Below, one piece after another: positions 13,196 through 20,659 of a stretch of 25,802 nt of DNA. The notes beneath the pieces were generated by a model. That model was given only the letters and a program-made list of their open reading frames with translations. It was not told the origin of the DNA and ran no database searches. Where the stretch lies: IMG/VR virus record IMGVR_UViG_3300032157_000043, positions 1 through 25,802 of that record; one strand, 5' to 3'. The translations under genes were made by a program, and so were the position numbers. This stretch comes from a virus. How positions within the stretch are numbered: the first letter of the stretch is position 1; each line of letters starts with the position of its first letter.

Positions 13196-15412
13196 CTAAG
13201 CTGCCCCCGGCGCGCGGTTGAGCGCGTAGGTGTTCTGCATGGACTGCGCCACGATGCCGCCGCGCATGATGTCGCGCGCGACTTCTTTTTTGATCGACTC
13301 CACCATCACCGTGATGATCTCGTTGCCGCTGCCGTCGCTCTGCTGCTGCACCTGCCCGCCCTTGCCGGGCGACTCGATGACATTCACCGTGACATTGCCG
13401 CCACCGCCCTGCACGCCGAGCTTGCCGTCCGCGCCGCGCGACAGCGGCAGTATCGCCTCCGGCCCGGCCTCGCCCATGACCCCAAGGCGGCCACCGCTGC
13501 CGAACATGAAAGGCGTGGGCGCATTCACCACGCCGCCCAGGGCGAAAGGCATGAGTCCGTCGCGGTCAAAGGCATTGCCGTCGGCATTGAACAGGCCGGA
13601 GAACCAGTCGCCGATGCCGGAATCCTTGAGCAGACTGTCAACGCCAGACATGATCGGCTCGGTGACGCTCTTGCGCACCAGCAGCTTGGTGAGGTCTTTC
13701 TCCAGCGCTTCCAGCACGTCGCTCAAATCCTCGCCCGCGCTGATCGCCTCCTCGAACGACGAGGTGAAGGTCAGCCCCAGCTCTTTCACCAGGTCGATGG
13801 ATGTATTGCTGCTCTGCTCAAGCGCGCGCTGCTGCAGGCGGTAATGCTCGGCCTGCTCGTCCAGCAGGTCCTGCACCTGCTCGGTCTCCAGACCGAGGTC
13901 ATAGATGCGCTGCACCGCGCGCTCGTTCTCTATCCTGAGCTGCTCTTCGGCGCGCTTGCGGTCGTTCCTGATCAGCGCCGCGTTGAGGTCCTCGTTCTCG
14001 TCCACCAGGCGGCGGCTCATCTCGTCGGCGGCGGTGAGGCGCTGGTTGTCGGCGGCGTCGCGCGCGTCGGCCTCGGCCTGCTCGGCCTCCTGCTGGCGCG
14101 CGTCGCCTTCGGCTGATACCTTGTCGAACTCCGCCAGCGATTCCTTCAGCGTCACCTCGCGTGCCAGGTTGGCGAGCTGCTCCTGCTGCCAGGGCAAGAG
14201 CTCGGCAAAGCGGCCATTCTGGATATCCCTGAGCGTCTGTTCTGATTTGCTGAGCGTTGCCGTGCCGTCGATTATTTTCGTGAATTCGCCGTAGAGCTTG
14301 GCGTATTCCTCTGCCGCCTGTTTGGCCACCTCCGGTTTCGGCCCCTTGGCGGCGCCGTCGCCAGCGCCGAATACCTTGTCGATTTTATCTGCGGTGGCTT
14401 TATCGGTCGTTTTAGGCTTTGGCGGCTCAGGCTTATCCAGGGAATCTCTGAATTTTTCAGTGGCAGCTATCAGGTTCCTGGTCTGTGTGATTTTTGCATC
14501 CAGCTCTTCCTTGGTGCCGCCAGCCAGCCACCGTTGTAACAGGCCGCCGCGCGCGACTTCTTTACTTCCCTTTTCAAGATTGGCCAGCTCGGCGCGCAAA
14601 TCCTTTAGGTGCTCGGTAATCGTGAACTTCTGGTCCGGGAATCCAAAATCAAGCACAATCTTCCCCAGCCCGGCATAACCGCGCCAAAGCGCCAGCAACG
14701 GATGGCCTGCTTCTATCATCTTGGTCATGGCTTCCGTCGTTTGTGCCAGCTCCGGCATCAGCTGGGTTGCCAGTGTCACGCCTAAGCGGCTGCTGGCAAG
14801 ATTCATCTCGGCCATCAGGTCCTTCAGCTTGTCGGCATTGGCCGCTATCTCGGCAGTGATCGGGTTCAGCTCTTCGCCGCGCGCCACCATCTTGCGCAGG
14901 CCTTCCTCGCCCTCTGACAGCAAAGGTATCAACTCTTTTGCGCCCCTGCCCAATACACTTAGTAAAGTATTACGGCGAGGATCGTCTATCGCCAGCTTCT
15001 CCAGCATGCCAGCCAACTGGAATACCAGCTCCCTGGAAGTGGTAGCGGTGATGCCCAGCTTCTTCAGCTTGTCGCCATGCTCGACGATGTATTTACTACC
15101 CTTGTCCAACGCAGTAGCGAGCGCCTCGATGCTGGTGCCGGATTGCTCGGTAACTAACTTCCACGCGCCTATCTCCTTCACCGAGATACCTGTTTGCAGG
15201 GAAAGGTCGTGCATGGCGTCGGCGCCGTCGATGGCGCCCTTGATCAGCGCGGTGAAGGTGGCGGCACCCAAGAGTGGTGCCAGGCGTGCCAGGGTGGTGT
15301 TGAGGGTGGTGCCTACGCCTTCCAGCCCTTTCAGGCTGGCGCTGGCGGAAGTGACGGCGGCGCGGGTGTTGTCCACCGCGCTGATGACGATATTGGTCTT
15401 TTGGTCAGCCAT
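13196..15412 (-). CDS. Tail tape measure protein
   Basis: 738 residues. The N-terminus reads MADQKTNIVISAVDNTRAA, followed by long predicted helices. Hydrophobic segments occur around 40-60 and near the C-terminal third. A long coiled-coil, Glu/Arg/Ala-rich stretch follows at about 420-540. The C-terminus has the typical GRLGVMGEAGPEAILPLSR motif and a Gly-rich VTVNVIESPGKGG part. It is the largest gene of the first tail block and sits right after the G/GT chaperones, whose product folds around it. By the λ ruler logic this length predicts a tail of roughly 110 nm, an estimate only. The ATG overlaps the end of the GT reading frame by 8 bp. Confidence 0.93.
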   Translation of the reverse strand: MADQKTNIVISAVDNTRAAVTSASASLKGLEGVGTTLNTTLARLAPLLGAATFTALIKGAIDGADAMHDLSLQTGISVKEIGAWKLVTEQSGTSIEALATALDKGSKYIVEHGDKLKKLGITATTSRELVFQLAGMLEKLAIDDPRRNTLLSVLGRGAKELIPLLSEGEEGLRKMVARGEELNPITAEIAANADKLKDLMAEMNLASSRLGVTLATQLMPELAQTTEAMTKMIEAGHPLLALWRGYAGLGKIVLDFGFPDQKFTITEHLKDLRAELANLEKGSKEVARGGLLQRWLAGGTKEELDAKITQTRNLIAATEKFRDSLDKPEPPKPKTTDKATADKIDKVFGAGDGAAKGPKPEVAKQAAEEYAKLYGEFTKIIDGTATLSKSEQTLRDIQNGRFAELLPWQQEQLANLAREVTLKESLAEFDKVSAEGDARQQEAEQAEADARDAADNQRLTAADEMSRRLVDENEDLNAALIRNDRKRAEEQLRIENERAVQRIYDLGLETEQVQDLLDEQAEHYRLQQRALEQSSNTSIDLVKELGLTFTSSFEEAISAGEDLSDVLEALEKDLTKLLVRKSVTEPIMSGVDSLLKDSGIGDWFSGLFNADGNAFDRDGLMPFALGGVVNAPTPFMFGSGGRLGVMGEAGPEAILPLSRGADGKLGVQGGGGNVTVNVIESPGKGGQVQQQSDGSGNEIITVMVESIKKEVARDIMRGGIVAQSMQNTYALNRAPGAA

Positions 15413-15737
15413 TCCTGAAAATCTCCAGTGCTGCGCGCTCCATCGCGCGCACGTCCTTAAAAACCTGTTGCGGCTGGCTGACTTCCAGCATCTGCATTAC
15501 CGACTGCACCGCCGGGTAGTCCAGGCCGAGGAATTCGACGCGGTTGCCGCGGACGATGCGCCGCCACTGGGTCGCGCTGCTGATGAACACTTCGAGCGCC
15601 TCGTAATTGCACGGCCACACCTCGAATTCGGCGGCGGTCTCATAATCCGGCTGCAGGCCGAATGCCCGCAGCGCCTCCAGCTCGTCCTGCCTCTCATCAC
15701 GGCCGCCGCTGGCCCACCAGCGCGCAGCCGCGATCAG
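15405..15737 (-). CDS. Frameshift extension of the tail chaperone (T part, DUF1799 domain)
   Basis: This -1-frame segment codes for 110 residues from LIAAARWWASGG to the stop at 15405. It matches DUF1799 (AFGLQP, then EVWPCNYEALEVFISSATQW, then LDYPAVQSVMQML and MERAALEIF). It has no ATG near its start; the first is about 75 codons in. The open frame upstream of 15737 is the shadow of the G gene. It must therefore be reached by a -1 slip from the G frame at 15737-15743, giving a G-T fusion of about 220 residues. In λ the GT fusion binds the tape measure protein through T. Here the T part also sits immediately before the tape measure gene. Confidence 0.85.
   Translation of the reverse strand: MIAAARWWASGGRDERQDELEALRAFGLQPDYETAAEFEVWPCNYEALEVFISSATQWRRIVRGNRVEFLGLDYPAVQSVMQMLEVSQPQQVFKDVRAMERAALEIFRNG
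15701..15729 (-). promoter_or_regulatory. Frameshift-stimulating hairpin
   Basis: In the mRNA GGCUGC (15729-15724) pairs with GCGGCC (15706-15701, one G-U), then after one bulged G the inner CGCUGG (15722-15717) pairs with CCAGCG (15712-15707) around a UGGG loop. The stem is 12 bp and GC-rich and begins 7 nt after the slippery heptamer, the usual spacing for a stimulator of -1 frameshifting. Confidence 0.75.
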
Positions 15738-16066
15738 TTTTTTATTCGCACCCCCAGCACTTCGCGCATATAGGCCATCATGATCTGGTGGCCTGCACGG
15801 TGGTATTCCTTCAGCAGGCGCGCCAGGGCATCCTTGCTGTAAGCCACATCCCTGCCGTCTGGATCCTTCACCGCGCCGGCGTCCCAACCGACGATAATCT
15901 CGAACAAGCCATCAAGCTCAGGTTTGCCGCCATACTTTTCCTCCCACTTTCCCAGCGCTTCCGGGTTAAGGTAATTCACCTCCAGCGGCAGGATGGCAGG
16001 CTCCTCTCCCGGAACGGTCAGGGAGGCATTCAGCTTGAAAGTGGGGCTGGGCTTGAGCTTGAACAT
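15734..16066 (-). CDS. Tail assembly chaperone, λ gpG analogue
   Basis: 110 residues. It opens MFKLKPSPTFKLNASLTVPG and carries ALGKWEEKYGGKPELDGLFE, typical of small phage tail assembly chaperones that follow the tail tube gene. It ends GVRIKN with TGA directly after the slippery A AAA AAC. The ATG overlaps the tail tube stop by one base (TGATG). The product is expected not to be in the finished virion; it coats the tape measure protein during tail assembly and recruits tube subunits. The unshifted product should be made in excess of the G-T fusion. Confidence 0.85.
   Translation of the reverse strand: MFKLKPSPTFKLNASLTVPGEEPAILPLEVNYLNPEALGKWEEKYGGKPELDGLFEIIVGWDAGAVKDPDGRDVAYSKDALARLLKEYHRAGHQIMMAYMREVLGVRIKN
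15737..15743 (-). promoter_or_regulatory. -1 ribosomal frameshift slippery site A AAA AAC
   Basis: In the G frame the codons are AUA AAA AAC UGA, so the heptamer A AAA AAC is exactly in register (X XXY YYZ) and the 0-frame stop comes next. A slip of one base to the left re-pairs both tRNAs on AAA AAA and continues into CUG AUC GCG, the DUF1799 frame. The slippery sequence differs from the GGGAAAG of λ. In E. coli A AAA AAG is known to be more efficient than A AAA AAC, so the rate may be modest. Confidence 0.85.
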
Positions 16067-17025
16067 CAGAGCGCCACAATTCTTAATTCGTCATTGCCGG
16101 CGGATGGCACCAGGCGCAGGTCATACCCGATCAGGCGCTTGCCGTTGAGCTCCTGCTTGGTCGGGTTGATCAGCTGCGCGGCGATGCCGAATATCAGCAC
16201 CTTCTGTGTGCTGGTGGTGCCGTGCACCAGGCCGATGCCCTGCGTGGTGTTGGCCTTGACGCTGGTCATGAAGCTGGCCTCCTGCGCCGCAGTGAGGTCA
16301 AAGTCCACATGGCCAGTGACTTCGCGCTGCGACAGCTCTACGCTCTCGCCGCCCAGCAGCGGCGTGTGGTTCACCACATTGCCGCTGGACAGTTGCAGTC
16401 CGCGCGAGGGGTAGACCGTGCCGCCCACCAGCGCGCCGGTGGCATAGGTGCAGCCGAGGGTCACGTCGCCGGTGTTGGTGTCGGTGATGACCAGCGGCTT
16501 CTGCCAGGCGGTCAGCGTCAGGCTGGGGTTGGCGACTGCGGTGTCGCCGCCGTCGATGCCGATGAACTTGAACGCCAGCACAGGACGCTCGCCTATGCCC
16601 GCCTTCAGCTCGAAGCTGCCACGCGCGCCGAGCAATTTATGCAGCACGCCGTCGTCGTGGTAATGCAGGGTGACGCTCTCCAGCGCATCGCTCACCGGCG
16701 TGTAGTCCACGCGCGTGACGGCGGTCACCGTCTCGGCAAAGCCGCATGCGCGCAATAGTGGCCCCCAGGGCGGCGCGGTGCCGAGCGTGCCGGAGGAGGC
16801 CAGCTCGACCTCGAAGTCCAGCGACTTATAGACCGTGCCCACCAGCTGCTCGCTGCCGCCGAGATAGGCGCGGATCAGGGCGCGGTCGACATTGTTGGCA
16901 TTCAGCACATTGGCGCTGAGGTTGGAGACCAGCATCGCGTTGGCGGCACCGGTAGGGGTCGGGTCTACCCCGTAGCTGCTTTCGATCTTGGCGAGGATGG
17001 CGGAGTTTCTGACTAGGCGTCCCAT
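16066..17025 (-). CDS. Major tail tube protein
   Basis: 319 residues. The N-terminus MGRLVRNSAILAKIESSYGV, the following DPTPTGAANAMLVSNLS and the tube-type middle (LDFEVELASSGTLGTAPPWG, LLRACGFAETV) match siphophage tail tube proteins of the Phage_tube/λ V group. The C-terminal part (about 180-319) is beta-rich with GHVDFDLTAAQEASF. It lies between the tail terminator plus a 49-residue protein and the chaperone pair, which is the conserved slot. It should form stacked hexameric rings around the tape measure protein. Confidence 0.9.
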   Translation of the reverse strand: MGRLVRNSAILAKIESSYGVDPTPTGAANAMLVSNLSANVLNANNVDRALIRAYLGGSEQLVGTVYKSLDFEVELASSGTLGTAPPWGPLLRACGFAETVTAVTRVDYTPVSDALESVTLHYHDDGVLHKLLGARGSFELKAGIGERPVLAFKFIGIDGGDTAVANPSLTLTAWQKPLVITDTNTGDVTLGCTYATGALVGGTVYPSRGLQLSSGNVVNHTPLLGGESVELSQREVTGHVDFDLTAAQEASFMTSVKANTTQGIGLVHGTTSTQKVLIFGIAAQLINPTKQELNGKRLIGYDLRLVPSAGNDELRIVAL

Positions 17026-17028
17026 GGT

Positions 17029-17178
17029 CTATTCCTTTTCGGTATCGGGTTCGTTGGATGGCGCGGCAGGCTCGCTGGCCTTCACCAGCGTGCCGTCCTC
17101 GTTGCGCAGCCAGGAGCCGCCCTGTTGCGGGTCGCTCTCGGCTGCTGGCGGGGTCTGGGCTGGGGTGGTTTTTGGCAT
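17029..17178 (-). CDS. Small conserved tail-module protein (49 residues)
   Basis: Starts at the ATG at 17178 with GGAG 6 bases upstream and ends with TAG two bases before the tail tube ATG. The sequence is MPKTTPAQTPPAAESDPQQG, then GSWLRNEDGTLVKASEP and an acidic end PDTEKE. Short, Pro/Ala-rich proteins with a central GGS(Y/W)-(L/V)R-(N/D) motif recur just before tail tube genes in many siphophages. No function is known. It is probably disordered apart from the small central strand. Position, ribosome binding site and recurrence support a real gene. Confidence 0.8.
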   Translation of the reverse strand: MPKTTPAQTPPAAESDPQQGGSWLRNEDGTLVKASEPAAPSNEPDTEKE

Positions 17179-17188
17179 GATGGGCTCC

Positions 17189-17647
17189 TTATCTCGCCAC
17201 GTCGGGGGTGTTTTTCAGGTAGTAATACTGGGCACGCCAGGTCATATCGACCGCTGCCACCGGATGCTCTGCATCGGTAAGAATTGAAACTTCACTGGTG
17301 TCCGTCAGCACCATGCCGCCGGAAGCCAGGCCGCCGAAGGTGTCATCACTGGCGATGGCTGCCTTGACTTCCTTGCTCATGGTGCCGATCACGTTATTCA
17401 GCCCGCTATTGGACTTGGCCAGCAGACGCACAATGAAATCGGCGTGGCACTGCACCTCTCCTGGATTGCCAAGCAAGATAGTCTCTGCAGTCTCTGGGCC
17501 TATGCGCAAAGACAGGCAAGGCAGTTCAGAATCCTGGCGCGGCAGATCCTCGGCCGTATCGGAAAAGACATTGCTGCCGGTGCTGGTGAGGCCAGTGAGG
17601 CGGGTCTTGCCTGCCTCGAATATCTGGGTGCGCACGTCGGTAGTCAT
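17189..17647 (-). CDS. Tail terminator / tail completion protein (λ gpU-like)
   Basis: 152 residues starting MTTDVRTQIFEAGKTRLTGL, with the mixed alpha/beta pattern of tail terminators: an N-terminal helix, then LPCLSLRIGPETAETI, CHADFIVRLLAKSNSGLNNV, a helix TMSKEVKAAI and final strands VDMTWRAQYYYL. Such proteins form a hexameric ring that ends tail growth and joins the tail to the head. The order joiner, terminator, tail tube fits. Sequence similarity within this family is low, so the call rests on pattern and place. Confidence 0.78.
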   Translation of the reverse strand: MTTDVRTQIFEAGKTRLTGLTSTGSNVFSDTAEDLPRQDSELPCLSLRIGPETAETILLGNPGEVQCHADFIVRLLAKSNSGLNNVIGTMSKEVKAAIASDDTFGGLASGGMVLTDTSEVSILTDAEHPVAAVDMTWRAQYYYLKNTPDVAR

Positions 17648-17649
17648 CG

Positions 17650-17934
17650 CTAGACCTTCTGCAGCTCAAGGCGAGTGATGCCGGTGCCGTCCGGTTCCGG
17701 ATTTTTAATGGTGTAACTGGTCCCGCCAACAGGCACCACAAGCGAATCACCGCGCGCTACACCAGGCATATCAGCCGTCGGGACCAACACAACAGGGTTG
17801 CTGCCGTTGACGCCAGCAACCTCTGCGTATTGATTATCAAGAATCACCTGCACCGTGGTGGTGCCCTTCCACAGGGCATCCACCGCGTGCTCGGCGGTAT
17901 TGAAAAATACAGACATGTCCTCGACCATCGCCAC
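17650..17934 (-). CDS. Head-tail joining protein, λ gpFII-like
   Basis: 94 residues if it starts at the GTG at 17934, which has GGAG 9 bases upstream; an ATG at 17928 is the alternative. The sequence reads MSVFFNTAEHAVDALWKGTT, VQVILDNQYAEVAG, PVVLVPTADMPGVARGDSLV, then a beta end GTSYTIKNPEPDGTGITRLEL. This matches the FII-type connector fold (helix, then a small beta barrel with the VARGD turn). FII completes the head connector and provides the tail attachment site. It follows the FI-position gene with a 6-bp gap and precedes the tail terminator. Confidence 0.82.
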   Translation of the reverse strand: MAMVEDMSVFFNTAEHAVDALWKGTTTVQVILDNQYAEVAGVNGSNPVVLVPTADMPGVARGDSLVVPVGGTSYTIKNPEPDGTGITRLELQKV

Positions 17935-17940
17935 GGGTTA

Positions 17941-18408
17941 CTACTCCGGCGCTTCTTCTGCTCTGGCTATCAGCGCATCCTTCTCGGCAGGCGGCAAGGC
18001 GTTGTAGTCATCGCGGCTAAGCCCGCTCAGTTCCACAGCCTTGTTTGTCACCTTGGTCGCATAGGCGAGCAGGTCTGCAAGCGTTGCCTTGTTGGCATTC
18101 TTGTTGTAAGCAACGCCGAGCGCTTCCAGCTCTTTCTTGAGGTCTGCCACAGTCTGGCCTGTATCCGCTGCCGCCTTTTCCCGTTCGGCCTTGGCTTTTT
18201 CAGACAGCAGCTCGTTGGCCATGCCTTTGGGCAGGTCACCTTCGTAGCCTATGGTCTCGCCGATCTTGAACTCGACCGGGTTGACCACTTCATACCTGTC
18301 CTTGCCAAGTGCCTTCAGGTTGTGTGCGCGGGGTACTGCCTGGTGCTTGGTCAGCACCAGGACTCCAGCCGGAATGCGGGCTGCCTGATTTACGATTTCG
18401 TATTTCAT
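17941..18408 (-). CDS. FI-position head protein with C-terminal SAP/HeH-like motif
   Basis: 155 residues from the ATG at 18408; the longer frame that continues to 18720 runs antisense-like through the capsid gene and has no family pattern. The N-terminal half (MKYEIVNQAARIPAGVLVLT, then YEVVNPVEFKIGETIGYEGD) forms a small beta domain. A Lys/Ala/Glu-rich helix follows (about 80-100), then TVADLKKELEALGVAYNKNA with KATLADLLAY, a SAP/HeH-type helical motif often found in phage packaging accessory proteins. The gene holds the place of λ FI, between capsid and FII. A role in DNA packaging or connector completion is inferred. Confidence 0.72.
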   Translation of the reverse strand: MKYEIVNQAARIPAGVLVLTKHQAVPRAHNLKALGKDRYEVVNPVEFKIGETIGYEGDLPKGMANELLSEKAKAEREKAAADTGQTVADLKKELEALGVAYNKNANKATLADLLAYATKVTNKAVELSGLSRDDYNALPPAEKDALIARAEEAPE

Positions 18409-18419
18409 GGCAGCACCCC

Positions 18420-19373
18420 TTAGATCATGGTTACGTAGCAGGCACGCTGCCAGTAACCGTAGCCGACACCGCGCCAGGCATCGATGCCGAACTGCCAGGC
18501 ATCGTTGTCGAACTCGAACTCGGAGCCTTCGGCTTTCGCTTTCAGCTCTGCTTCCTGCTCGGTCTGGCGGATGAATGCCTTGATCGGGCTGTCGGTGCGG
18601 AACACCGCGAACGAGTCGGTCCAGGTCAGGCGTGCGTTCATCTGCACGTCCACCGTCAGGCCTGCGATCAGGTTGGGGTTGAGGTTTTGCTGCATGGCGG
18701 CGGTCACGATAGAGCTGCAAGCAGCAGTTGCTGCAAAGTAGAGCCCGACCGGAACCACCACCATGAAGCGGCGCGCACCTTCATTCATCGGCTCGCCCTG
18801 GTCATCCTTGAAGCTCAATATCTGGGCGATAGCCTTCAGGATGGCTTGCTGCATCTGCGTGACAGATGGTGCGGAAGGCGTATTGTCGCTGCCGGCGCCA
18901 GGCAAGGTCGAGATATCCACGGATATATCGTTGTCCTGTGTGCCGCTGGAGCCTTCGGCATGGTCGGTATCGAAGTAATACTGGCCGTCATAACAGACAG
19001 TCGATGGCCCGTTCAGCAGCAGGGTGGAAAGCAGGCTGGCCCAATGGGTCTGCGCGCGGTCGGCGAATTCGTCCACACGGGCTTGCAACTGCCCGGTCTT
19101 GTCGCGGCGCGCATCGGTCTTGCGCACTTCCAGCGTCGCCTCGTAGTGCTTGTTGACGATGGTCACACCCTGGCCGCTGAAGCCCTTGGCTTGGCGGCCT
19201 GCGATCCATTCCCGCATCGCCGGGCTCTGGCCAAGGAAGTTGTAGGTCTCGCTGCTTTGGTCGGAGCCGAACAGGTTGGAGATGCCGTTTACCCAGGCGA
19301 GGCCGGGGTCTGCTTCCAGGCGGGCAAAATACATGCCCATAATCGCGCGGCTTGATAATAGTTGTTGATCCAT
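18420..19373 (-). CDS. Major capsid protein, Mu gpT family
   Basis: 317 residues. The motif NFLGQSPAMREWIAGRQAKG (about 44-63), followed by VTIVNKHYEATLEVRKTDAR, is a strong signature of Mu-type major head proteins (HK97 fold, gpT family). The C-terminal half carries FMVVVPVGLYFAATA and a LTWTDSFAVFRTDSPIKAFI stretch. Mu gpT is cut from a scaffold-bearing shell; here the protease and scaffold genes are just upstream. A Mu-type capsid protein combined with λ-type portal, terminase and tail genes makes this a mosaic. Confidence 0.9.
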   Translation of the reverse strand: MDQQLLSSRAIMGMYFARLEADPGLAWVNGISNLFGSDQSSETYNFLGQSPAMREWIAGRQAKGFSGQGVTIVNKHYEATLEVRKTDARRDKTGQLQARVDEFADRAQTHWASLLSTLLLNGPSTVCYDGQYYFDTDHAEGSSGTQDNDISVDISTLPGAGSDNTPSAPSVTQMQQAILKAIAQILSFKDDQGEPMNEGARRFMVVVPVGLYFAATAACSSIVTAAMQQNLNPNLIAGLTVDVQMNARLTWTDSFAVFRTDSPIKAFIRQTEQEAELKAKAEGSEFEFDNDAWQFGIDAWRGVGYGYWQRACYVTMI

Positions 19374-19402
19374 GATGTTTATCCTTTCGTTATCGGGTCA
19401 GG

Positions 19403-20173
19403 TTAGGCTTGGCGTGCCCAGGTGCCGCGAAGCGCCTGTACCGCATAGCCATCGGCGTCGTTGCCGCCAAGAATGACGAAGTCGCCGCGCTTGGCTGTTG
19501 CCTTGGTGTTGATCAGGTCCTTGTCGTCGGCGCCGGTGATGTCAGGGCCGAGAATCATGTCCGAGGCGTTCGGGCTGAGCGTCACCGCGATGGCGCCGTA
19601 GCTGCCGCCATTGACAACCAGGCATCCGTCGAGGCCGGTGGCGATGGCGGGCAAGGTGATGGTGAAAGCGTCGGTGTCCACCCAGAACAGCTTGCCGCTG
19701 TCTTCCGCGTCCAGCGTCTTGTTGGCGGACAAGGTCTCGCGCACGGTGTAGCGGGCATAAGGGTCCTGGTAAACGCCTGCGTTGAAATCCACGACAACCA
19801 CGCCGGAAGACACATAGCGCTTGACGTAGCCGACGAACACGCCGCCCACAGGACTCAAGACGAAGGTGTCATCGTCAGTGGCATACACCGGCTGACCCTT
19901 GTCGGTGATCACCGCACCGGTCACGGCAAGCTGTATCTCGCCGGACTTGATGGTGGTGACATTGATGGCGGCGGCTGCACCGGCGGCATTGTCCGCGGTG
20001 AATTCGGCGAAACCGGCGAACAGGTCGCCTGCTGCCAGTGGCCGTGCGTGGCCGGTGCCGACTACGACCCCGACCGCTGCGCCCTCGTAGATGATATCGC
20101 TGGCGATGACCGGGGTATCGTCGCGGGTGCCCAGCTCATAGGAGCGTTTTTTGTTGGCTGCTAAAGTAGTCAT
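19403..20173 (-). CDS. Capsid decoration protein (DUF2190-like, fused to a beta domain)
   Basis: 256 residues. The first half (IASDIIYEGAAVGVVVGTGH, ARPLAAGDLFAGFAEF, then GAVITDKGQPVYATDDDTF and GYVKRYVSSGVVVVDFNAG) has the DUF2190/D-like trimeric decoration pattern. The second half, from YARYTVRETLSANKTLDAED, looks like a separate beta-rich module with KLFWVDTDAFTITLP and GDFVILGGNDADGYAV, common in other phage surface proteins. The gene lies between protease/scaffold and major capsid, the usual place of gpD. It probably clamps the expanded shell and may display the added module on the head surface. Confidence 0.78.
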   Translation of the reverse strand: MTTLAANKKRSYELGTRDDTPVIASDIIYEGAAVGVVVGTGHARPLAAGDLFAGFAEFTADNAAGAAAAINVTTIKSGEIQLAVTGAVITDKGQPVYATDDDTFVLSPVGGVFVGYVKRYVSSGVVVVDFNAGVYQDPYARYTVRETLSANKTLDAEDSGKLFWVDTDAFTITLPAIATGLDGCLVVNGGSYGAIAVTLSPNASDMILGPDITGADDKDLINTKATAKRGDFVILGGNDADGYAVQALRGTWARQA

Positions 20174-20176
20174 GAT

Positions 20177-20659
20177 TTATCCTTTCCTGTTCAGAATCTT
20201 GACCTGGCCAGAAGCATTCGCTTTTTCAAAGGCCATATAAGATTCAAAGTTAGTGAATTCCGAGCGGATGTTGGCATCCGTCTCCCAGATCGCCTTGGCG
20301 CGCTCTTCGATTGGCAGCGCTGCTGTCTCTGCGGCTTTGGCTGCTGCTTCTGCCTCGGCATCAGGCGCGGCAGCAAATGCAGCGGCACCTGGTGCAGCAC
20401 CAGTGATAATGCCGAGCGCGGCGCTGCCTGCCTTTTTATCGGCAGCGATCACCTGCACGGCCGCTTCCGGCCCTGTGGTCTTGCCGTCGTATTTAAGGGT
20501 GTTAATCAGGACTTCGTGGCCGGGAACTGCCTGTGCCTCTACGTCCTTGATGCGTTGACTTTCTGCGACTGCTCCGGCGGCGAAGCCGGCAACGCGGCCT
20601 TCCTCTACCAGGGCAGCGCACAGGTCTGGGTGCGCGGTGCGCAATTCGTCCAGATTCAT
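20177..20659 (-). CDS. Nested head scaffold protein (λ Nu3-like), in frame inside the protease gene
   Basis: 160 residues from the ATG at 20659 (residue 328 of the protease). A perfect AAAGGAG lies 8 bases upstream inside the coding sequence. The product starts MNLDELRTAHPDLCAALVEE, continues with a helical GRVAGFAAGAVAESQRIKDV, a Pro/Gly hinge, then long Ala-rich stretches and the conserved end FESYMAFEKANASGQVKIL. Nested scaffolds sharing the protease C-terminus are known in λ (C/Nu3) and Mu (I/Z). Ribosome binding site strength and domain boundary support it here; the shared C-terminus would also target the protease to the prohead. Confidence 0.8.
   Translation of the reverse strand: MNLDELRTAHPDLCAALVEEGRVAGFAAGAVAESQRIKDVEAQAVPGHEVLINTLKYDGKTTGPEAAVQVIAADKKAGSAALGIITGAAPGAAAFAAAPDAEAEAAAKAAETAALPIEERAKAIWETDANIRSEFTNFESYMAFEKANASGQVKILNRKG

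Noticed and set aside
17941-18720. 259-residue version of the FI-position gene
   Set aside because: The extension overlaps the end of the major capsid gene in another frame and is Arg/Leu-rich without pattern; the ATG at 18408 fits.
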